64,000 nt of DNA from Capitella teleta (GCA_000328365.1 KB309465.1:37562-101561); one strand, 5' to 3'; positions 24,608 to 37,686 are shown, counted from the stretch's first letter. Program-made: numbers and translations. The notes: generated by a model not told the origin, from the sequence alone.

Positions 24608-26437
24608 AAGTACTGCCTACTGTCTCGCTGTAGTCACAGCTAGTAGTGTAGTAATAGTATGTGATGATATAATCTCGTTCCAAGCCTCTATATTGATAAT
24701 TAGACATCATCCCCACAGATTATGGCTACAGAATGCAGCTAGTGATGATAGTATCATAAGTATGTCAGCTTGTTCATAATTATCATTCAGAATGTGACAC
24801 ATCCGTACTTACCTGCTTACTCAAATAAATTCAATACCTACTTGGAAAATACTTCAAATATTATCAATTGAAACAATGTCAGCACTGTGCTTCTCTACCA
24901 AACACAGGTAACTAATGGTCTCATGATCCATGATAGCCCGAGGATATCACATGATTTTTATATTTACATTCGAGAATTAATGTTATGACATAATCATAAC
25001 GTACTGTTCGATGCGTTATGACATTCCTAATTGTTGACCACCAAGGATGTTAATCAAAGTTCTGATAGATAATGGCGGCACGTGTACACTGAACTTGTTG
25101 CCTAACAATCACAAAGCAAATAATATAAATGCATAGTTCTGTAGACTCAGCCGTCTGCATTCAATCGCCACAGCAAATCCAATCTGAGAATCAGTAAAAT
25201 CATAACGCACTCGATCGATTTTCCCGCCATAGGATCTGGCTGTGTGCCTGCCTGACCCGAGGTGTCCCTGTGACCGCAGAGCAACCCTGCGTTCGGGTCA
25301 TGACTCCTCTACCTGCGGGGAATAGGTTTCCGCACTGGAATGTCACGAATGCTTACGCTGAATAGCTGGATGGGAGGCAGCAGGCTTTAGCGCGCGATCA
25401 ATGGGCGTCAGCTAGCTAGACTGTCAGCATGTTTCCCTTGAATTATGTAATAGGTGACCGTGCGTCTATCGGTGAAACTTTGCTGCAGTATATTCAATCA
25501 TTGCCCTCTCTGTATAAAATGTATTTGCTCGAAGATTCACTGCTTATAAATACATTGTGATAGCTACACAATATTGACAGATAAAACTTCGATGCACTAA
25601 ACAAGTCTCTTAAGAGTTTAAATACACGTACATAGTTTAAAATTTCCATGGTGTTCAATAATTGGGTATCACGATAGTTCAAATGACGATAGAACGAAAG
25701 AAAAACAAGAACAAGTTGTTTCGTAATAATTTCGCAGAAATTATTACATGTGCAAATGTTTGTGAGTTTCCTGAAATTTGGAGAAAACAAAAACAAAAAC
25801 AACAGTGCCAATTTTATCAAAATCACTTTATGTGATGTCTAAGTTGCATGACTTTGTACCACATTTTGCCTTTTGGGGTTCTTCGAGAACATTCCATGGA
25901 ATCTGGTCGGCGAGGGAAGGTGTCAGATCGAGATTTACTTGTTACGCAGTATAACAGTAGTTAATTGACAGAACTTCGACAATAAATGCCGAGCCCTGCT
26001 TCACTAACGAGAGCGTCGATCCATAGCAGGTATGTGACTTTTTATATAAATCAACACGCGCATGTATTTAAAATCATAAGCCATTTCGAATAATGCAGTA
26101 GGAAACTTTGTTTGTGCGAATTCGCAGTGTCATGCCCATAATGTTTTCCGACGTATAGTTTTCTGCACAGGAGTATGTTATCGATTTATCTATAAAGGCG
26201 CCATATACTATATAGTCTTAGCGAAATGCGAAATGGCACCTTCATAATGATGAGATTTTTGTTTTCGTGGGGTGGGGGTATAGCATCTTTATTTTCTTTC
26301 ATCGTGGAAAATAATTATTGTTTGTGTGTGTACAACATTGTATAATAACTAAAGTGTGCGTTTTCCCAAATCCACCCGTATCTGAGCAAGAAGTGTTGTA
26401 TCACAAGTTTGCTAGTAAAGCATGATATAATCATTGC
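24608..26437. other. Gene-free DNA with octamers
   Basis: No exon or repeat recognised apart from three TCATAACG octamers at 24994, 25014 and 25200. The patch at 25225-25330 is more GC-rich than its surroundings but has no convincing reading frame. Confidence 0.4.
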
Positions 26438-26580
<143 letters not shown>

Positions 26581-26897
26581 ATGTATACCATATATTGGTA
26601 GTTTCATATAATATTCAAGATCAACACATCAATCGAAGCAAAATATTTGACATTTTTAAGGAACAAAAATATATATATTTCACTATATCTGTTACTTTAT
26701 TACACACCATTAATTTATTCGGCACATATATTTCCCCCCTTTTAAGCTTATACCCCCTTGCATGATCATGTATATGACGATTAGCTTAATTCTTTTCGTG
26801 TGCACACGCATGTGCTATAATTATACACGCATAAAAGATACTTCATAGTGCCTACTGCCTATACACGACGCGATATAATTTATATTAAACTCCTTAT

Positions 26898-27536
26898 TGT
26901 TAAGATTACATGGTGCTTCGATCTAACTACTTTACACGATGTTTTATTATAGTATTATGTAATTATGATTATATAAACTCTGCCTATGTATGCAGACCTT
27001 CGGGCACAGCGTGAACAGGATGGCTTCCATCTCCCAAGAGGCAATTAGCGATACTGAGGGGTCAGAAGGTCAATATGTAATTAGCGATACTGAGGGGTCA
27101 GAAGGTCGAGATGTAATTAGTGATACTGAGGGGTCAGAAGGCCAACATGCAATTAGCGAATAATGGGGGTCAGAAGTTCGCCGAAAAGCGATAAGCGGGA
27201 AGCAAACGCAGTCATCACTGTCGGATAGCAAATTCTTGGAAGGCACCAATTTACTGCATTGTCTAATAGAAACGCAGGCTGCCCCACATACATGACTCTA
27301 GTATATAAGACATGAATACTCCACTCCACGCCACTCCACAAACTCACTCTCTCGGTCACTATTCTCATAGCAACAACTACTGATTCCAGATATTATTCTC
27401 TGGATATTTGTTGAAGGTAAATTAAAGCCAATATGAAGTGATTGGTCGAGTTGTGTCTTCTTTATTACGAGCTTGGAGCTTACCACCAAACCCGTGGACA
27501 AATGATGTAGAATTGGAGCCGCTATACGTCACTTAC
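26898..27536 (+). mobile_element. LTR-like dispersed repeat, copy A
   Basis: One of three same-strand copies in the window (others at 29612 and 44394). All begin TGTTAAGATTACAT, carry TTTATTATAG and, in copies A and C, a TATATAAG box, and end with GATGTAGAATTGGAG and CTACGTC. These features suggest a solo LTR, followed by a tRNA-primer-like TGGAG, but paired LTRs around an internal region were not found, so the family is tentative. Copy A alone carries a four-unit tandem array of about 33 bp at 27040-27165. The copies look close in sequence, implying fairly recent spread. Confidence 0.5.
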
Positions 27537-27750
27537 GAGTCAATTTAATAATATAAAATTGATGTTTTAATATTATGAATCGATTTGGGATTCGAGTTTC
27601 TTGATTGGCAACCTCGCAGCTGATGGTACTAATACCATAGAGTAATTACGTAATTAGTCTATGCTAATACGGTACGTGTATACATTTCCACGCAAGACAT
27701 TATTCTGAAAGGATATCCTTTCGGGTGTGTCCTAAGGAGGCTGGTTCCAT

Positions 27751-28032
27751 TTAAAGGGAGGGGGAACTGGTTACAAATGGACTTTGAGTCGTTATTTGAT
27801 GCACCAAAAATGATTCCTATGCCTGGCCCACACAAGGAATATCATTGCTAACGATTTCGAGGGAGATATATTGCTAATTAGGCGTGACGTCAGACGCTGT
27901 GATGAAACACTGAATTGCCCATCTTTTACAATGGGTCTCGTCATATCACCGTGTTCTGCGACTAAATCCCTGGATATTTTTTTATTTTCTTTTCGGAAAT
28001 AGATAGAATAATCATTTTGCCACCAGTCAGGC

Positions 28033-28066
<34 letters not shown>

Positions 28067-28477
28067 GGTATTTTTCTTATTTTAACAAGCGATTTTCTAG
28101 GACACCTACCATGGTTTCTCATCCTGAAACAGTAAAAAGGTCAGCCAGAGTGCACCACGCATGCGATTTCGTTTCGTAAACAACAAACATGTCCTTTTAT
28201 GGCGAAGATGGCCTGCTCTGATTGGCTGAAATCTATAGTTTCACGAGGACAACGGGGCCAATCAGCCATCAGCCAAACCAAGCCATCAGCTGACGTTTGC
28301 CTCCTATACTTCGCAATGGAAGCCATTCTCCCATAGGCGCAATGCTAACCCCGATATTCGGAATGCATTATTTCCTTACGCTTGCATCCAGGCATGGTGT
28401 TCTTGGCACGGAATGCTATCAATTGGTGCTATGAGTCAATAGAACATCACTTAAAATTTAGTTCCCCATCCCTTTAA
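27751..28477. mobile_element. TTAA-bounded DNA transposon, piggyBac-like
   Basis: The 727-bp unit starts TTAAAGGGAGGGGGAACT and ends with the near-exact complement (17 of 18), with weaker inverted similarity continuing inward for about 60 bases to GCACCA. TTAA at both boundaries is the target site of the piggyBac superfamily, which is the basis of that tentative label. It contains a 30-base poly(A) run at 28035 but no transposase. Confidence 0.5.
28035..28064. repeat. Poly(A) run
   Basis: About 30 consecutive A inside the TTAA-bounded element. It could be slippage or the tail of an inserted retroposed sequence; I see no clear SINE head before it. Confidence 0.9.
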
Positions 28478-29611
28478 GGTCCACAAGATGTAACCGACGA
28501 TCATACTGAACCCTCGAGCTTTGGAGCTCGAATACCGCCGGGTTTATTTTTATGTCTACGTTCAACATGCGCCGTTACCATAGCAACAGCACTTTCCGTG
28601 AAAACAATAGATTAGTCGACTTGATTACTTATGCGATTTTTCCTTTTGACATCACATATCGCGTCCTGATTATAAATAATAATGATCAAATAGCCAAGTA
28701 TATATAGCATCAGGAATCGTTTGGGAATTTTGATTAAAAATATAGGAATATGTTAAGAAAGCATTGATGGTATATAGTCATGGCTGCAGTGACTTATCAA
28801 TTGATTATTATCATTAGTCGCTCAAAATAGTTTCTGTTAATTGAAATATACTACTACTACTTGGGTAGCTTCCGATATATCAACATCTCATTAAGTCATA
28901 ATGGCTATTATGCCGGATTACGCAAGAATGGTGCGAATAATTATGAGGGCAGTAACAGAGTTATAAATTATTGTAAAACTGCACCTAAACCCAGTATCCC
29001 AGTCTGTTGTAACAATTATAATACGGAAATTATTATTTTATACAAAGTTTTCCTTGATTAAAATAATCACCTTGACAAACGTGACGTAACTTACGCAATT
29101 CAGCGTATAAATAATATTTTCAGTTGGAAACTATACCCGTTTTTGTGCGGGGATCAATTCCGATCAAAGCGGCACGAGAATAATTAATTATACACGTTCG
29201 ATTGTCCATGTATTTAGGTTTCTCGGTGCGAACGTCTTCTATATCACACATATATGGGCAATTCATTAATACAGCCACATTCGTGAGTGTGATGTCATTG
29301 GAGGACTCATCAAATGACATCGCAATCTCTTCAGATGTCGTCGAAATCGATCATTTGACATTTCGCATAATCTCTCTTTCAGTTGCTTCGCGTCAATGAC
29401 TCGAGCGCATTTTGAAACACTCGCTGATTGGTTTCTATGGTGACCATAGGGTGCCAGCATACAAAAGCAGCATCTCAGATCTAGCAGCCCATTACGTCCG
29501 GTTTACCGTGTAATTATGTACACTCGGACTTTCATATCATAGAAACTGGCCCACGCGGTGGTCCACTGTCCGCTTTCTATATATATGTAGTATGCACAAA
29601 TTTACCCCTGT
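28478..29611. other. Gene-free AT-rich stretch
   Basis: I recognise no exon, repeat or regulatory element here beyond short palindromic AT-rich motifs. Open frames on both strands near 29120-29460 overlap one another and look accidental. Confidence 0.35.
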
Positions 29612-30120
29612 GTTAAGATTACATCGGTGCTTCTAATTAATTTACACGATGTTTTATTATAGCATATGTAATTATGATTACATAAACTCTGCCTATGTAT
29701 TTAGACCTTCGGGCAGAGCGTGCACGGGATTGCGAATAGTCGCCGAATACTGAGAGGTCAGAAGGCCAAGATGCAATTAGCGAATACTGGCGGTCAAAAG
29801 TTCGCCGAGAGCAAAGAGCCGGGAAGCAAGCGCATCCATCACTGTCAGATAACAACTACTTGGAAGGCACCAATTCATTGCATTGTCTATTAGAAACGCA
29901 GGCTGTTGTACATCTATGATTCTAGCATGAACACACTCTCACGGTCACTATTCTCATAGAAACAACTACTGATTCCAGATATTCTTCTCTGGATATTTGT
30001 TGAAGGTAAATTAAAGCCAATATGAAGTGATTGGTCGAGTTGTGTCTTCTTTATTACGAGCTTGGAGCTTACCACCAAACCCGTGGACAAATGATGTAGA
30101 ATTGGAGTCTCTACGTCAAC
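29612..30120 (+). mobile_element. LTR-like dispersed repeat, copy B
   Basis: Second copy of the family seen at 26898 and 44394, in the same orientation. It is shorter through the middle, having fewer units of the tandem array, and lacks part of the segment before the shared ATATTTGTTGAAGGTAAATT block. The right-hand 150 bases are nearly identical to copy A. Its flanks differ from those of the other copies. Confidence 0.5.
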
Positions 30121-30845
30121 CGGTAGAACGAACAAGAGAACAGGCTGGAGATTTTAGTACTTGTGGTCCGGATTGAAGATGACTATTATGAGCAAAGACT
30201 CTCAGTTATATATAGAGAAAACAGGAGTTTGAGACAATCCCAGCCATGAAGTAAGTCCATGCAGGCGGTGCGTCGATTTCGGTGCCCGGATAGGACATTC
30301 AGATACGACTTGTCTGGATGATGATATCCTGTATTATCATTGGCTCGATTCTTCTGTACACCATGAAGTACTAAGAATAGACTACCTCTGGATTTATTTC
30401 CAAAGCGATCGATCGAAGACCTTGTATGCCTGGCATTATGGCATATACATATGTATATAATATATATAACTATAGCTGGCACGTTACATCAGATTCCCAT
30501 CGGCGTTTGTCGGGAGTTCATGCCCTTTCGATTCCACCGCAAGCTGTTGCGTCATTAGTCAGTGATGGCCGTCTAGGGGTCGAACATCAGTGGTCAACTT
30601 GGCTGGCAGACTGACTGACCTATTGACTTCCGAATTATGGCGTCAGCAGCTGTTATGGGAAACAAAGCGAACACTTGGCTGGTTAAAGGCCCGGATACTA
30701 AGCATAGCATACGGCCAAATTCCAAGCATAGGCCAGCTCATTAGCGCTTGCATCGGTCAATGGGTCATTAGGCCAATAGGACAGTTGTCCGTGAGCATAG
30801 GTAAATGCATGTAGTGTCAATCAAGTCCACTCTCGTGATTAGATC

Positions 30846-30929
<84 letters not shown>

Positions 30930-33900
30930 ACATAATTTCACCTATGACCCCTATGACCTTGACTTGACCCCGACAGCTGCAGCCGCCAGGCTGAGTCAAG
31001 AGTGCAAAGTTCGAAGGTCAAGCATGGCTGGGCGAAAAGGTTAGCGGCAGCGCTGCACGCTGCTCGATCGCAAACCAACAGCGAGCGTTCAGCGGGTCAA
31101 CTCATCATGCAGGAAGGCAGGCGGACGTTCTGCACTCGATAACTTGATGCCGTTGAATATGATTGCTGAATGTGATATACCAGGAAAAACGCCGCGTCTC
31201 TGAACCCCAAAACCTCTCACAGATTCAGGTCAGTTTTTTCCCCTCTGCTCTGATGTTTTATTTTGTGCCAGCACATGCAGGTCTCGTGTCCTCACGTGAC
31301 ATCTTTGTTGTCACAACAGCAACAAACTACAGCAAGTGGGTCATGGTGCTGCCATGTACTAATACAACGCATTGTATATTGCATACAGTACTAGCTTCAT
31401 GTTGTTCGCATCGCCCTGTTGGATCACTGGTGCATCCTGCCGGCCACTTAAACGGAGTGATCTCTGCTGTGAATATTGTGGGATGTGTAATTACTCCGCA
31501 GTTGTGGACTAAGCGTGCTAACACTAAGTGATGCTTGGCCCCAAAAGACTGACACACGCTACACTCCGTGTCCGGGGTCGTATGAACGCATGTACACTCG
31601 AGCCTTTTCGTATGCAGTGAACTGTGGTTGGGGCGTGATCTCGTGCAGATTATCAGTTCATTTACTCCCGGTTATGTAAATTTGAGTCAGGTCAGGTCAC
31701 CAGGAAACGGAAATGCAAACTTGATGTTCACATAATTTATATAGGTGAAATAAGGGCATAATGGCATTGCATAGTAAATTAGTATACAATGCGTGTACAC
31801 TTGTATAGAAATCTTAGATATATATATTCTGTGTATTTTGTCCATGCTAACAACATCAGTGATATCCAATCGATGTGATTGTGATTATCGTGATATAAAT
31901 GAAGACTAATCATAATTAATACGGCATGTCAACATGTTGTTGAAACCAATCACCGCGTGACCTATAAATCTTCATCTGACCCAGTCACCCAGCGACAAAT
32001 TTTGAATTGTGGCCCCCAAATATTTTTCTTGACCATAAAATTTAACTCTTTTTTTTTCCTCTCTCCACTGGCCAAATGTCGCCCTGTATTCCGTTATGCA
32101 TCGTGTACTAGTCTCTGGTTAATCGTATTATGTGGAAAATATGGGCTTGAACATCACCACCACACCTTTGGAGGAATTTGAGGTCGACAGGACACGACCC
32201 TATTTGACCAATGGTCGAGACAGGGTTATGCGTGCGCATCATTTATATGCATCATGTATATGCTACCTGTATATCATACACCGACTAATTAGTAATTAAT
32301 ACTCCTATGAACCGAAAGGTCTCAATTATAAGATATACTTGCACCGGTGGAATGTCGAAGCAGGCGCTTCCATGGCATTTCATAGTTGTTGTGATCGCGA
32401 TGTTTACGGACCGTGAAGCAGCCGCAGCAGCCGCAGCCGCAGCGGCGGCCGGATTAATTGCGCCCATCTGAACTGTGTCCCCAGCTGACTCTGGTAGCTG
32501 CAGCCACAGCAGCATCGATCAGCCGCCGAAGCAGCGGCCGTAGCATGAGTTGACCCCATCGGCGCGAATACTGACCGCCTTCATTCGGTGCACCTCGCCG
32601 CTCGCGCACACACACAACTCTTCTCGGATATTTCTCGCGGAGTCGCGGAAGTTGATCTTCGATTTTGATTTCAATTTGCTCAGTGAAATAATTCCCACCA
32701 TGACTGTGTTGATTATTTTGAGATGCGTGGTGAGTTTTGACTCTTGGTTGGTGTACATGTTTATTTGGATTAAGGTTGAATTCTTGGTCTACAAGTAGAT
32801 AACAAGAGATCTTAATCTCGTTGGTCTTCCTATCAATTCACATCCGTCCTAATTCAAGTTTCGTTGTCCTAATCTGTTTCGTTGGGTTGCATAGCGGAAT
32901 TATATAATAATCAAATACGCCTTTAGTCTTTACTCTGTATCAGTTCAGATGTGCATTGTACATGCAGTAAAAGTGTAGCTGTGCATGCACATTTCCTGAT
33001 TGAATTCGCATGTTCCCAAGTTGCCCGCCCCGATCGTGCACCTTCGCCCCTCATTTTGTCCGTCTGGCGTCTGCTCTGATGAGATCAGCCTGGCACACAT
33101 CTGGAATGGACGACGCCATGCTAAATAGTCGTATGCGCGCGTGAACATGCATTCGCGCTTCTGATCATCTCTTCGTTTCGTTTCGCGTTGCAGTGACTCT
33201 GTTCTGATTCCGATTTGTAGCAAAGGAGCAACGTCATTTATTGGTTTGCCGAGGAATTTGGAAACATGGTTTTTGAACGCCATGAACTGCGTATACACTG
33301 GTATACACTGGTACCATTGTCATGTATGTCACGGCCTCGCCATGACCCTCGATAACCAGACCAGTTTCCATCCACCAAGGACATAATTTCCGAGGCCGCG
33401 AATGATGGGGGAGTCATTCCATCTCGAGTTATTGACCTACATCCCTCCACCTTAGCGTACGTACCTGTGTGTGTGCATATAGGGTATATTAGCCCTCACG
33501 GATGGCATATTTAGTATACTAAGATCATCTTCGTTTCCCTTACATGCACACACCACGTACAGATCAGATTCAACCTTTTCCTCTGACCAGGAATGGATGC
33601 AGGCAGGAACTACCGATGCAAATAAATCATGACATAGGTTTCTCAGGTCGCATTATAATTAGTTAGCATACTCACTAAAGGTCAACTGAGGTCATGGCTA
33701 CTGGGTAAAAAAGAAACACGTTTGAAGAATGCGCATCGGGGGAATGAAAGCGAAGAAACGAAGCGAAGGGCAAGTAGAAAGTACGCCAGATATTCCAGGC
33801 ACCCCCACTCGTTCCCGCGGCCTCATCTGAACTAAGCTCACCTCGTCTGACCTGACGTTGACCTGCCTTGAACTGACATGAGGCTTGTTCGCCTCTTGGC

Positions 33901-34562
33901 CTGCACAAAGCAACCCGGCTTCCTCCTCCTCGATCGATACTGGGTCAGGTTATGAGGTCAGCCAGGGTCGCGGTTCCTTCAGTCGCCGCCAGAGTTGATC
34001 ACAAGGACGACGCCGAGCTTTCTTAACATACATGGTACGCATCCCTATGTGCCGCATTGATACAACAGGTGGCAACAGACGCCGCCTTCTCTACCTGTTG
34101 AAGCAGGTTCTAGCGATTTGTACTCATGATCACCGCGGGTAGATATCCAGGGCTCTGTGCTGCGAAATGCATCGTCGAATTAAAGTGCGGGGTGTAGCAC
34201 GTGATTGACCCGCCACTTCCGGTGTAATGCACGTTTCGAGGAACTCGCAAAACTCTGAAGTACTGAAGTGTCGGCTTGCGTTCTGTTTGATCGGGTTGTT
34301 TGACCGAGGAGCTGAGTGACTCACTGATCAATGCAGCCTTTATCGTAAATATAGGTGTGCTGTGAATTCGTATATACACACACGCGTATTTTGTAAATGT
34401 AATCATTACCAAATTCTCGATCACAGGTGAGATACAAATATACATATATAATCGTAATTATATAACCTGGGTTTTAACTGATTTCGCCGTTATTAATCGT
34501 TAATCACGACATTGTCATGAGGCAATCGATGCATCACCTGTACTCCTCCGTCTTCACCCAGT
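30121..34562. other. Gene-poor DNA upstream of zinc-finger gene
   Basis: It contains the (CAAT)n array at 30847, a CAGCCG-rich tract at 32415-32455, and an exon-like start at 32700 where a good ATG context is followed within ten codons by GTGAGT. A CACTTCCGGT (ETS-type) site lies at 34214. The many short open frames look accidental. Part of this DNA may be distal regulatory sequence of the zinc-finger gene. Confidence 0.35.
30847..30928. repeat. (CAAT)n microsatellite
   Basis: About 20 tetramer units in 82 bases, creating a meaningless INQS repeat in one open frame. Confidence 0.97.
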
Positions 34563-34570
34563 GTATAAAT
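34563..34570 (+). promoter_or_regulatory. TATA box of the zinc-finger gene
   Basis: TATAAATA 112 bases before the chosen start. A transcript starting about 30 bases downstream would have the ATG at 34682 as its first in-frame start and would skip the out-of-frame ATG at 34576. Confidence 0.45.
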
Positions 34571-34681
34571 AAGGCATGACCTTTGGTCTCTGCCACAAAC
34601 GGAGATCGCGTGTTGTTGATAAGCCAGAAGTCTGTCGTTCTGTCTTGGCTCACTCCCAGTCTTCTCTGGTCCACAGACGCA

Positions 34682-36611
34682 ATGTTCTCAGACGCAGTCT
34701 CGGAAGATCCCCTCCAGCTTGGCCATTTAAAGCAGTCCGCCGTCGCCCGTCTCCTCGTCCAGGGTCGTCTCCCATCGCCGCCTAAACAACACGGTGCCAG
34801 TGCTTGCGAAGAGCCTCCCATGGATCTCTCGACGCGGTCCCTGGTGAACACAGGGTGTGGTGACATGACCTCTTCTCAACTCAGGATCAACGAGGTTCGT
34901 TACGCTGTGTATAGTATATACTTGTGTTATTATTGGTGGCGCAATTATTCGAGGACGTGATGACTGACACGGGCACTCTTGGTGTTAATGAAGCAGTTTA
35001 AGGAAGTTCTCAATATTTGATCGATGGCTTTTTTTTTCAGGAGGACGCCCCGATGCCAGCGTTCATGGAACATCTCCACCAAACGATCACCAACGAAATG
35101 TCTCAGTTGATGAAGCAGCAATACTCTGCTGGAATGGAGTGGAAATGTTGCTTCTGTCCCTACACAGCCAAGGACAGGTCCAAGCTGCTCAGCCACTATC
35201 AGTTCCACCAACAGCTGCTCACCAGTTCCTGTGAGTACATGTACAACTGGTCAATTCGGTCAATTTATAGTATTATAATGTATTGCGTAATGGATGGCAA
35301 CAATCATTGTGCTGTAATCTACAATACTAATTGGTTTATAATAAGAGCGCAATGTTTTTCTTGCGCTCTGTTGAAGTACGTGTATAGATGCTTCATCTTT
35401 GCCCTTCGACCTTCAGTGTCATCCATATTTAGCAGCCTTTATTCGTGGCGTGATCCGCTCAATCAAAGGTCCTCTTTTCCGGTACTTGATGTACAATCGC
35501 CTGATCAGAGTCCTACATTGTTTTTTTTTTTTCTTCTCTTGCAGCCCCCGCGTCGCGATCCCACTATGAGTGGCTGTCGGCCTACCGCCAATCCAGAGAC
35601 TACCATCACAAGTTGTCACCGGAACCGGAAATGCTCCGACCCAAAAGCGTGTCGCCTGGCCTCATCAGCACCCAAAACACTCCCCATCTCAGAAATTTGC
35701 TAACCAAAACACAACTACAACAACAACAGGAGAACAGCCCCCCAGCGTCCGCGTCTGGCTTCCTGCGCTCAATTGTGCAGACGATTATGCAACAGAACAA
35801 CGGCACCAGACTCATGCCACATGCCCCGGGGCAGGCCTCTGCCCCCCTCCCGACTGATGACAAGGATGCCGCCAGTGAAGGCAGCTCCTCGGGTGTTCCC
35901 GTGCCCAACGTCAAAGAGGAGAACGACTCGGAGGCCGATGACGCTCGCGGCCTCACCGAAGCGCCGTCACCTTCGCTGAAACGCGAGGCGGATGACGTGG
36001 AAGCCCCCGAACGACCGCAGCACTGCAAACGCCGACGGCGCAAGAAGAACGCCACGCTGGATGACGTAGTGCGCGGGCTCGCATCTTCAACCACGCACCA
36101 GACTCGTGATGATCTCGATGCCGACCCAAGCATGTACTCCGGGCGGCACTTCGTCAACCAACAACTGCGATGTCTCCTCAACCAGCGCACATCCGGCAGA
36201 CCAGCGCTGTCAGAATCGCCGCCGTCGACGACCGTGAGCCCCGTGCACAGCGATAGACATTTACGGTCGGTTTTGGCGTCTCCGCCCGCGGAGCAACACT
36301 CGTGCAACACCCAGGCCCTGATCAGCTCGTACGAGGCCGCTCCTCGCAAACTGTCGGATTCGGAAGGTGACGACGCCTCGCGGCCGGCGCCCACCGACTA
36401 CTTCATCGGCGAGGCGCAAGAGGGCCAATGCGCAGTCATAACGCGATGCGATCACTGCGGTATCACGTTCGACGATGAAGTCCTCTTCTCAATCCACATG
36501 GGCTGCCACAGCCACCAGGACCCTTTCATCTGCAACGTTTGTGGCAGATCTTGTGAAAACAAGTACGCATTCTACACTCACATCATGCGCGGGCATCAAA
36601 ACATGCCATGA
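34682..36611 (+). CDS. Ikaros/Hunchback-type C2H2 zinc-finger transcription factor
   Basis: Nuclear DNA-binding regulator. Exons: 34682-34894, 35041-35230, 35545-36611; 489 residues. One internal C2H2 finger lies at 107-127 (C-x2-C-x12-H-x3-H, WKCCFCPYTAKDRSKLLSH). The last 54 residues hold two fingers (C436/C439/H452/H456 and C464/C467/H480/H485) with the linker FSIHMGCHSHQDPFICNVC, which closely resembles the C-terminal dimerisation pair of Ikaros-family proteins (YTIHMGCHGFRDPFECNMC) and Hunchback. PMDLS at 46-50 is a classic CtBP co-repressor motif, also present in Ikaros. The middle is low-complexity, acidic, with a basic KRRRRKK patch. The start was chosen as the first in-frame ATG after a stop. 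Only one finger precedes the dimerisation pair, fewer than in vertebrate Ikaros. The exact orthologue is uncertain. Confidence 0.85.
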
Positions 36612-36614
36612 GTG

Positions 36615-36622
36615 CGTTATGA
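36615..36622 (+). promoter_or_regulatory. TCATAACG octamer beside the zinc-finger stop codon
   Basis: CGTTATGA begins three bases after the TGA of the zinc-finger gene, followed 15 bases later by a degenerate TGTTATGA. Within the 3' UTR it could act in RNA or DNA; no function is known. Confidence 0.3.
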
Positions 36623-37509
36623 TTTTTGATGTGTTATGATTTTTGATTGTTCCGTGCAGCTTTTGTTCTTTTTGTTCTTTTCGTTATTTTTTTTTTTTGT
36701 CAGTTGATGTAATTATAGATTTTTTTAAAAAATTTTTTTTTTTTAATTTAATTTTTTTTTTCATCGTTGAATTCTTCTCTCAGGAATTTGTGTGAACTAA
36801 GCACACATGAAATCCAAGTTAATACGCTCTTGTAATTAATTAATCACATTTTAATGATCGTGCCTTACCAGAAGTTACCCTGCCGTCTTGCAAGGTCAGA
36901 CACGATTACATAACACGTACTCATCATATTTATTAGTCCTGTATACTATGTGGATCTCTTTTTGTGTGTGCCATTTCTGGCGATGTTCTTCGGAGTTCAG
37001 TCTATAGCTGAATTAAAACAAATTATCCCAACAAATTAGTTTTCCTGTGAAAATCCTGATATGCGAATTGCACACATTAATATTATTCCTTCCGGCAGCA
37101 TAGATTATTTATATTTTATTCCATTTTATTCCATTGCAAGTCACATATATTTTTTCTCTATTCTGTTATTTTAAACTCTTCAATATTTCTGTATCTGATA
37201 ACCCAGAATGTTTCTCTTGCCAAGAACACATCTTGCCTGCATTATGTTTAATGTGATAAATGTTTTTTATTGTTGAAATAAATACACAAAAATCAGTGTT
37301 GCACTGGCTCATTTAACCATAGAAACTCAAGCATCAGGTATTGTGCATCACATACCTGCAGTCATATGACTAGTTTCGAGCTCCTTCTCTAGACGTAAAT
37401 ACGATGGATGATATGAGAGAAATTTCTGCGGTGATGACTTTAACGCAAATCCCAGAGCCAAGCATCGAGGCTGAGCCAGTGGTGACGACATGGTGAACGA
37501 CTCGAAGTA
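36623..37509 (+). other. Zinc-finger gene 3' region
   Basis: T-rich DNA consistent with a 3' UTR, ending with the AATAAA at 37277. No further exon seen. Confidence 0.45.
37277..37282 (+). terminator. Candidate poly(A) signal of the zinc-finger gene
   Basis: AATAAA in T-rich DNA 666 bases after the stop codon; a long but plausible 3' UTR. Confidence 0.45.
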
Positions 37510-37686
37510 CTGTATAACAGGAAATTTTCACTATACTCGCGTTCACGATCGACCGCGAAAATTAGATGCCTGCGAAATCCTTCGATCTGGGCGATCTTAG
37601 AATATGACCCTGCCCTTGACCGCGAATAAAAGCGTGAGCCATAAAACCGCGAAATTTGCAGTCCGTGGAAATTTCCTGTTCTACAG
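37510..37686. mobile_element. TA-flanked MITE with CTGTATAACAGG ends
   Basis: 177-bp unit with inverted ends CTGTATAACAGGAAATTT and, in complement, CTGTAGAACAGGAAATTT, flanked by TA on both sides as for Tc1/mariner-type targets. The interior has repeated CGCGAAA motifs near both ends. It has no coding capacity. Confidence 0.6.

Noticed and set aside
27153-27501. Minus-strand frames repeated near 30000 and 44700 with a shared peptide
   Set aside because: The shared peptide follows simply from the DNA similarity of the LTR-like repeat and lies antisense to it; it is not evidence for a protein.
30805-31044. Open frame with INQS repeats
   Set aside because: Translation of the CAAT microsatellite.
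32285-32515. Minus-strand poly-alanine frame
   Set aside because: Produced by the CAGCCG-rich low-complexity tract at 32415-32455; no splice-linked exons were found.
35606-36394. Minus-strand open frame of 262 codons
   Set aside because: Shadow of the GC-rich last exon of the zinc-finger gene; serine/arginine-rich with no recognisable domain.
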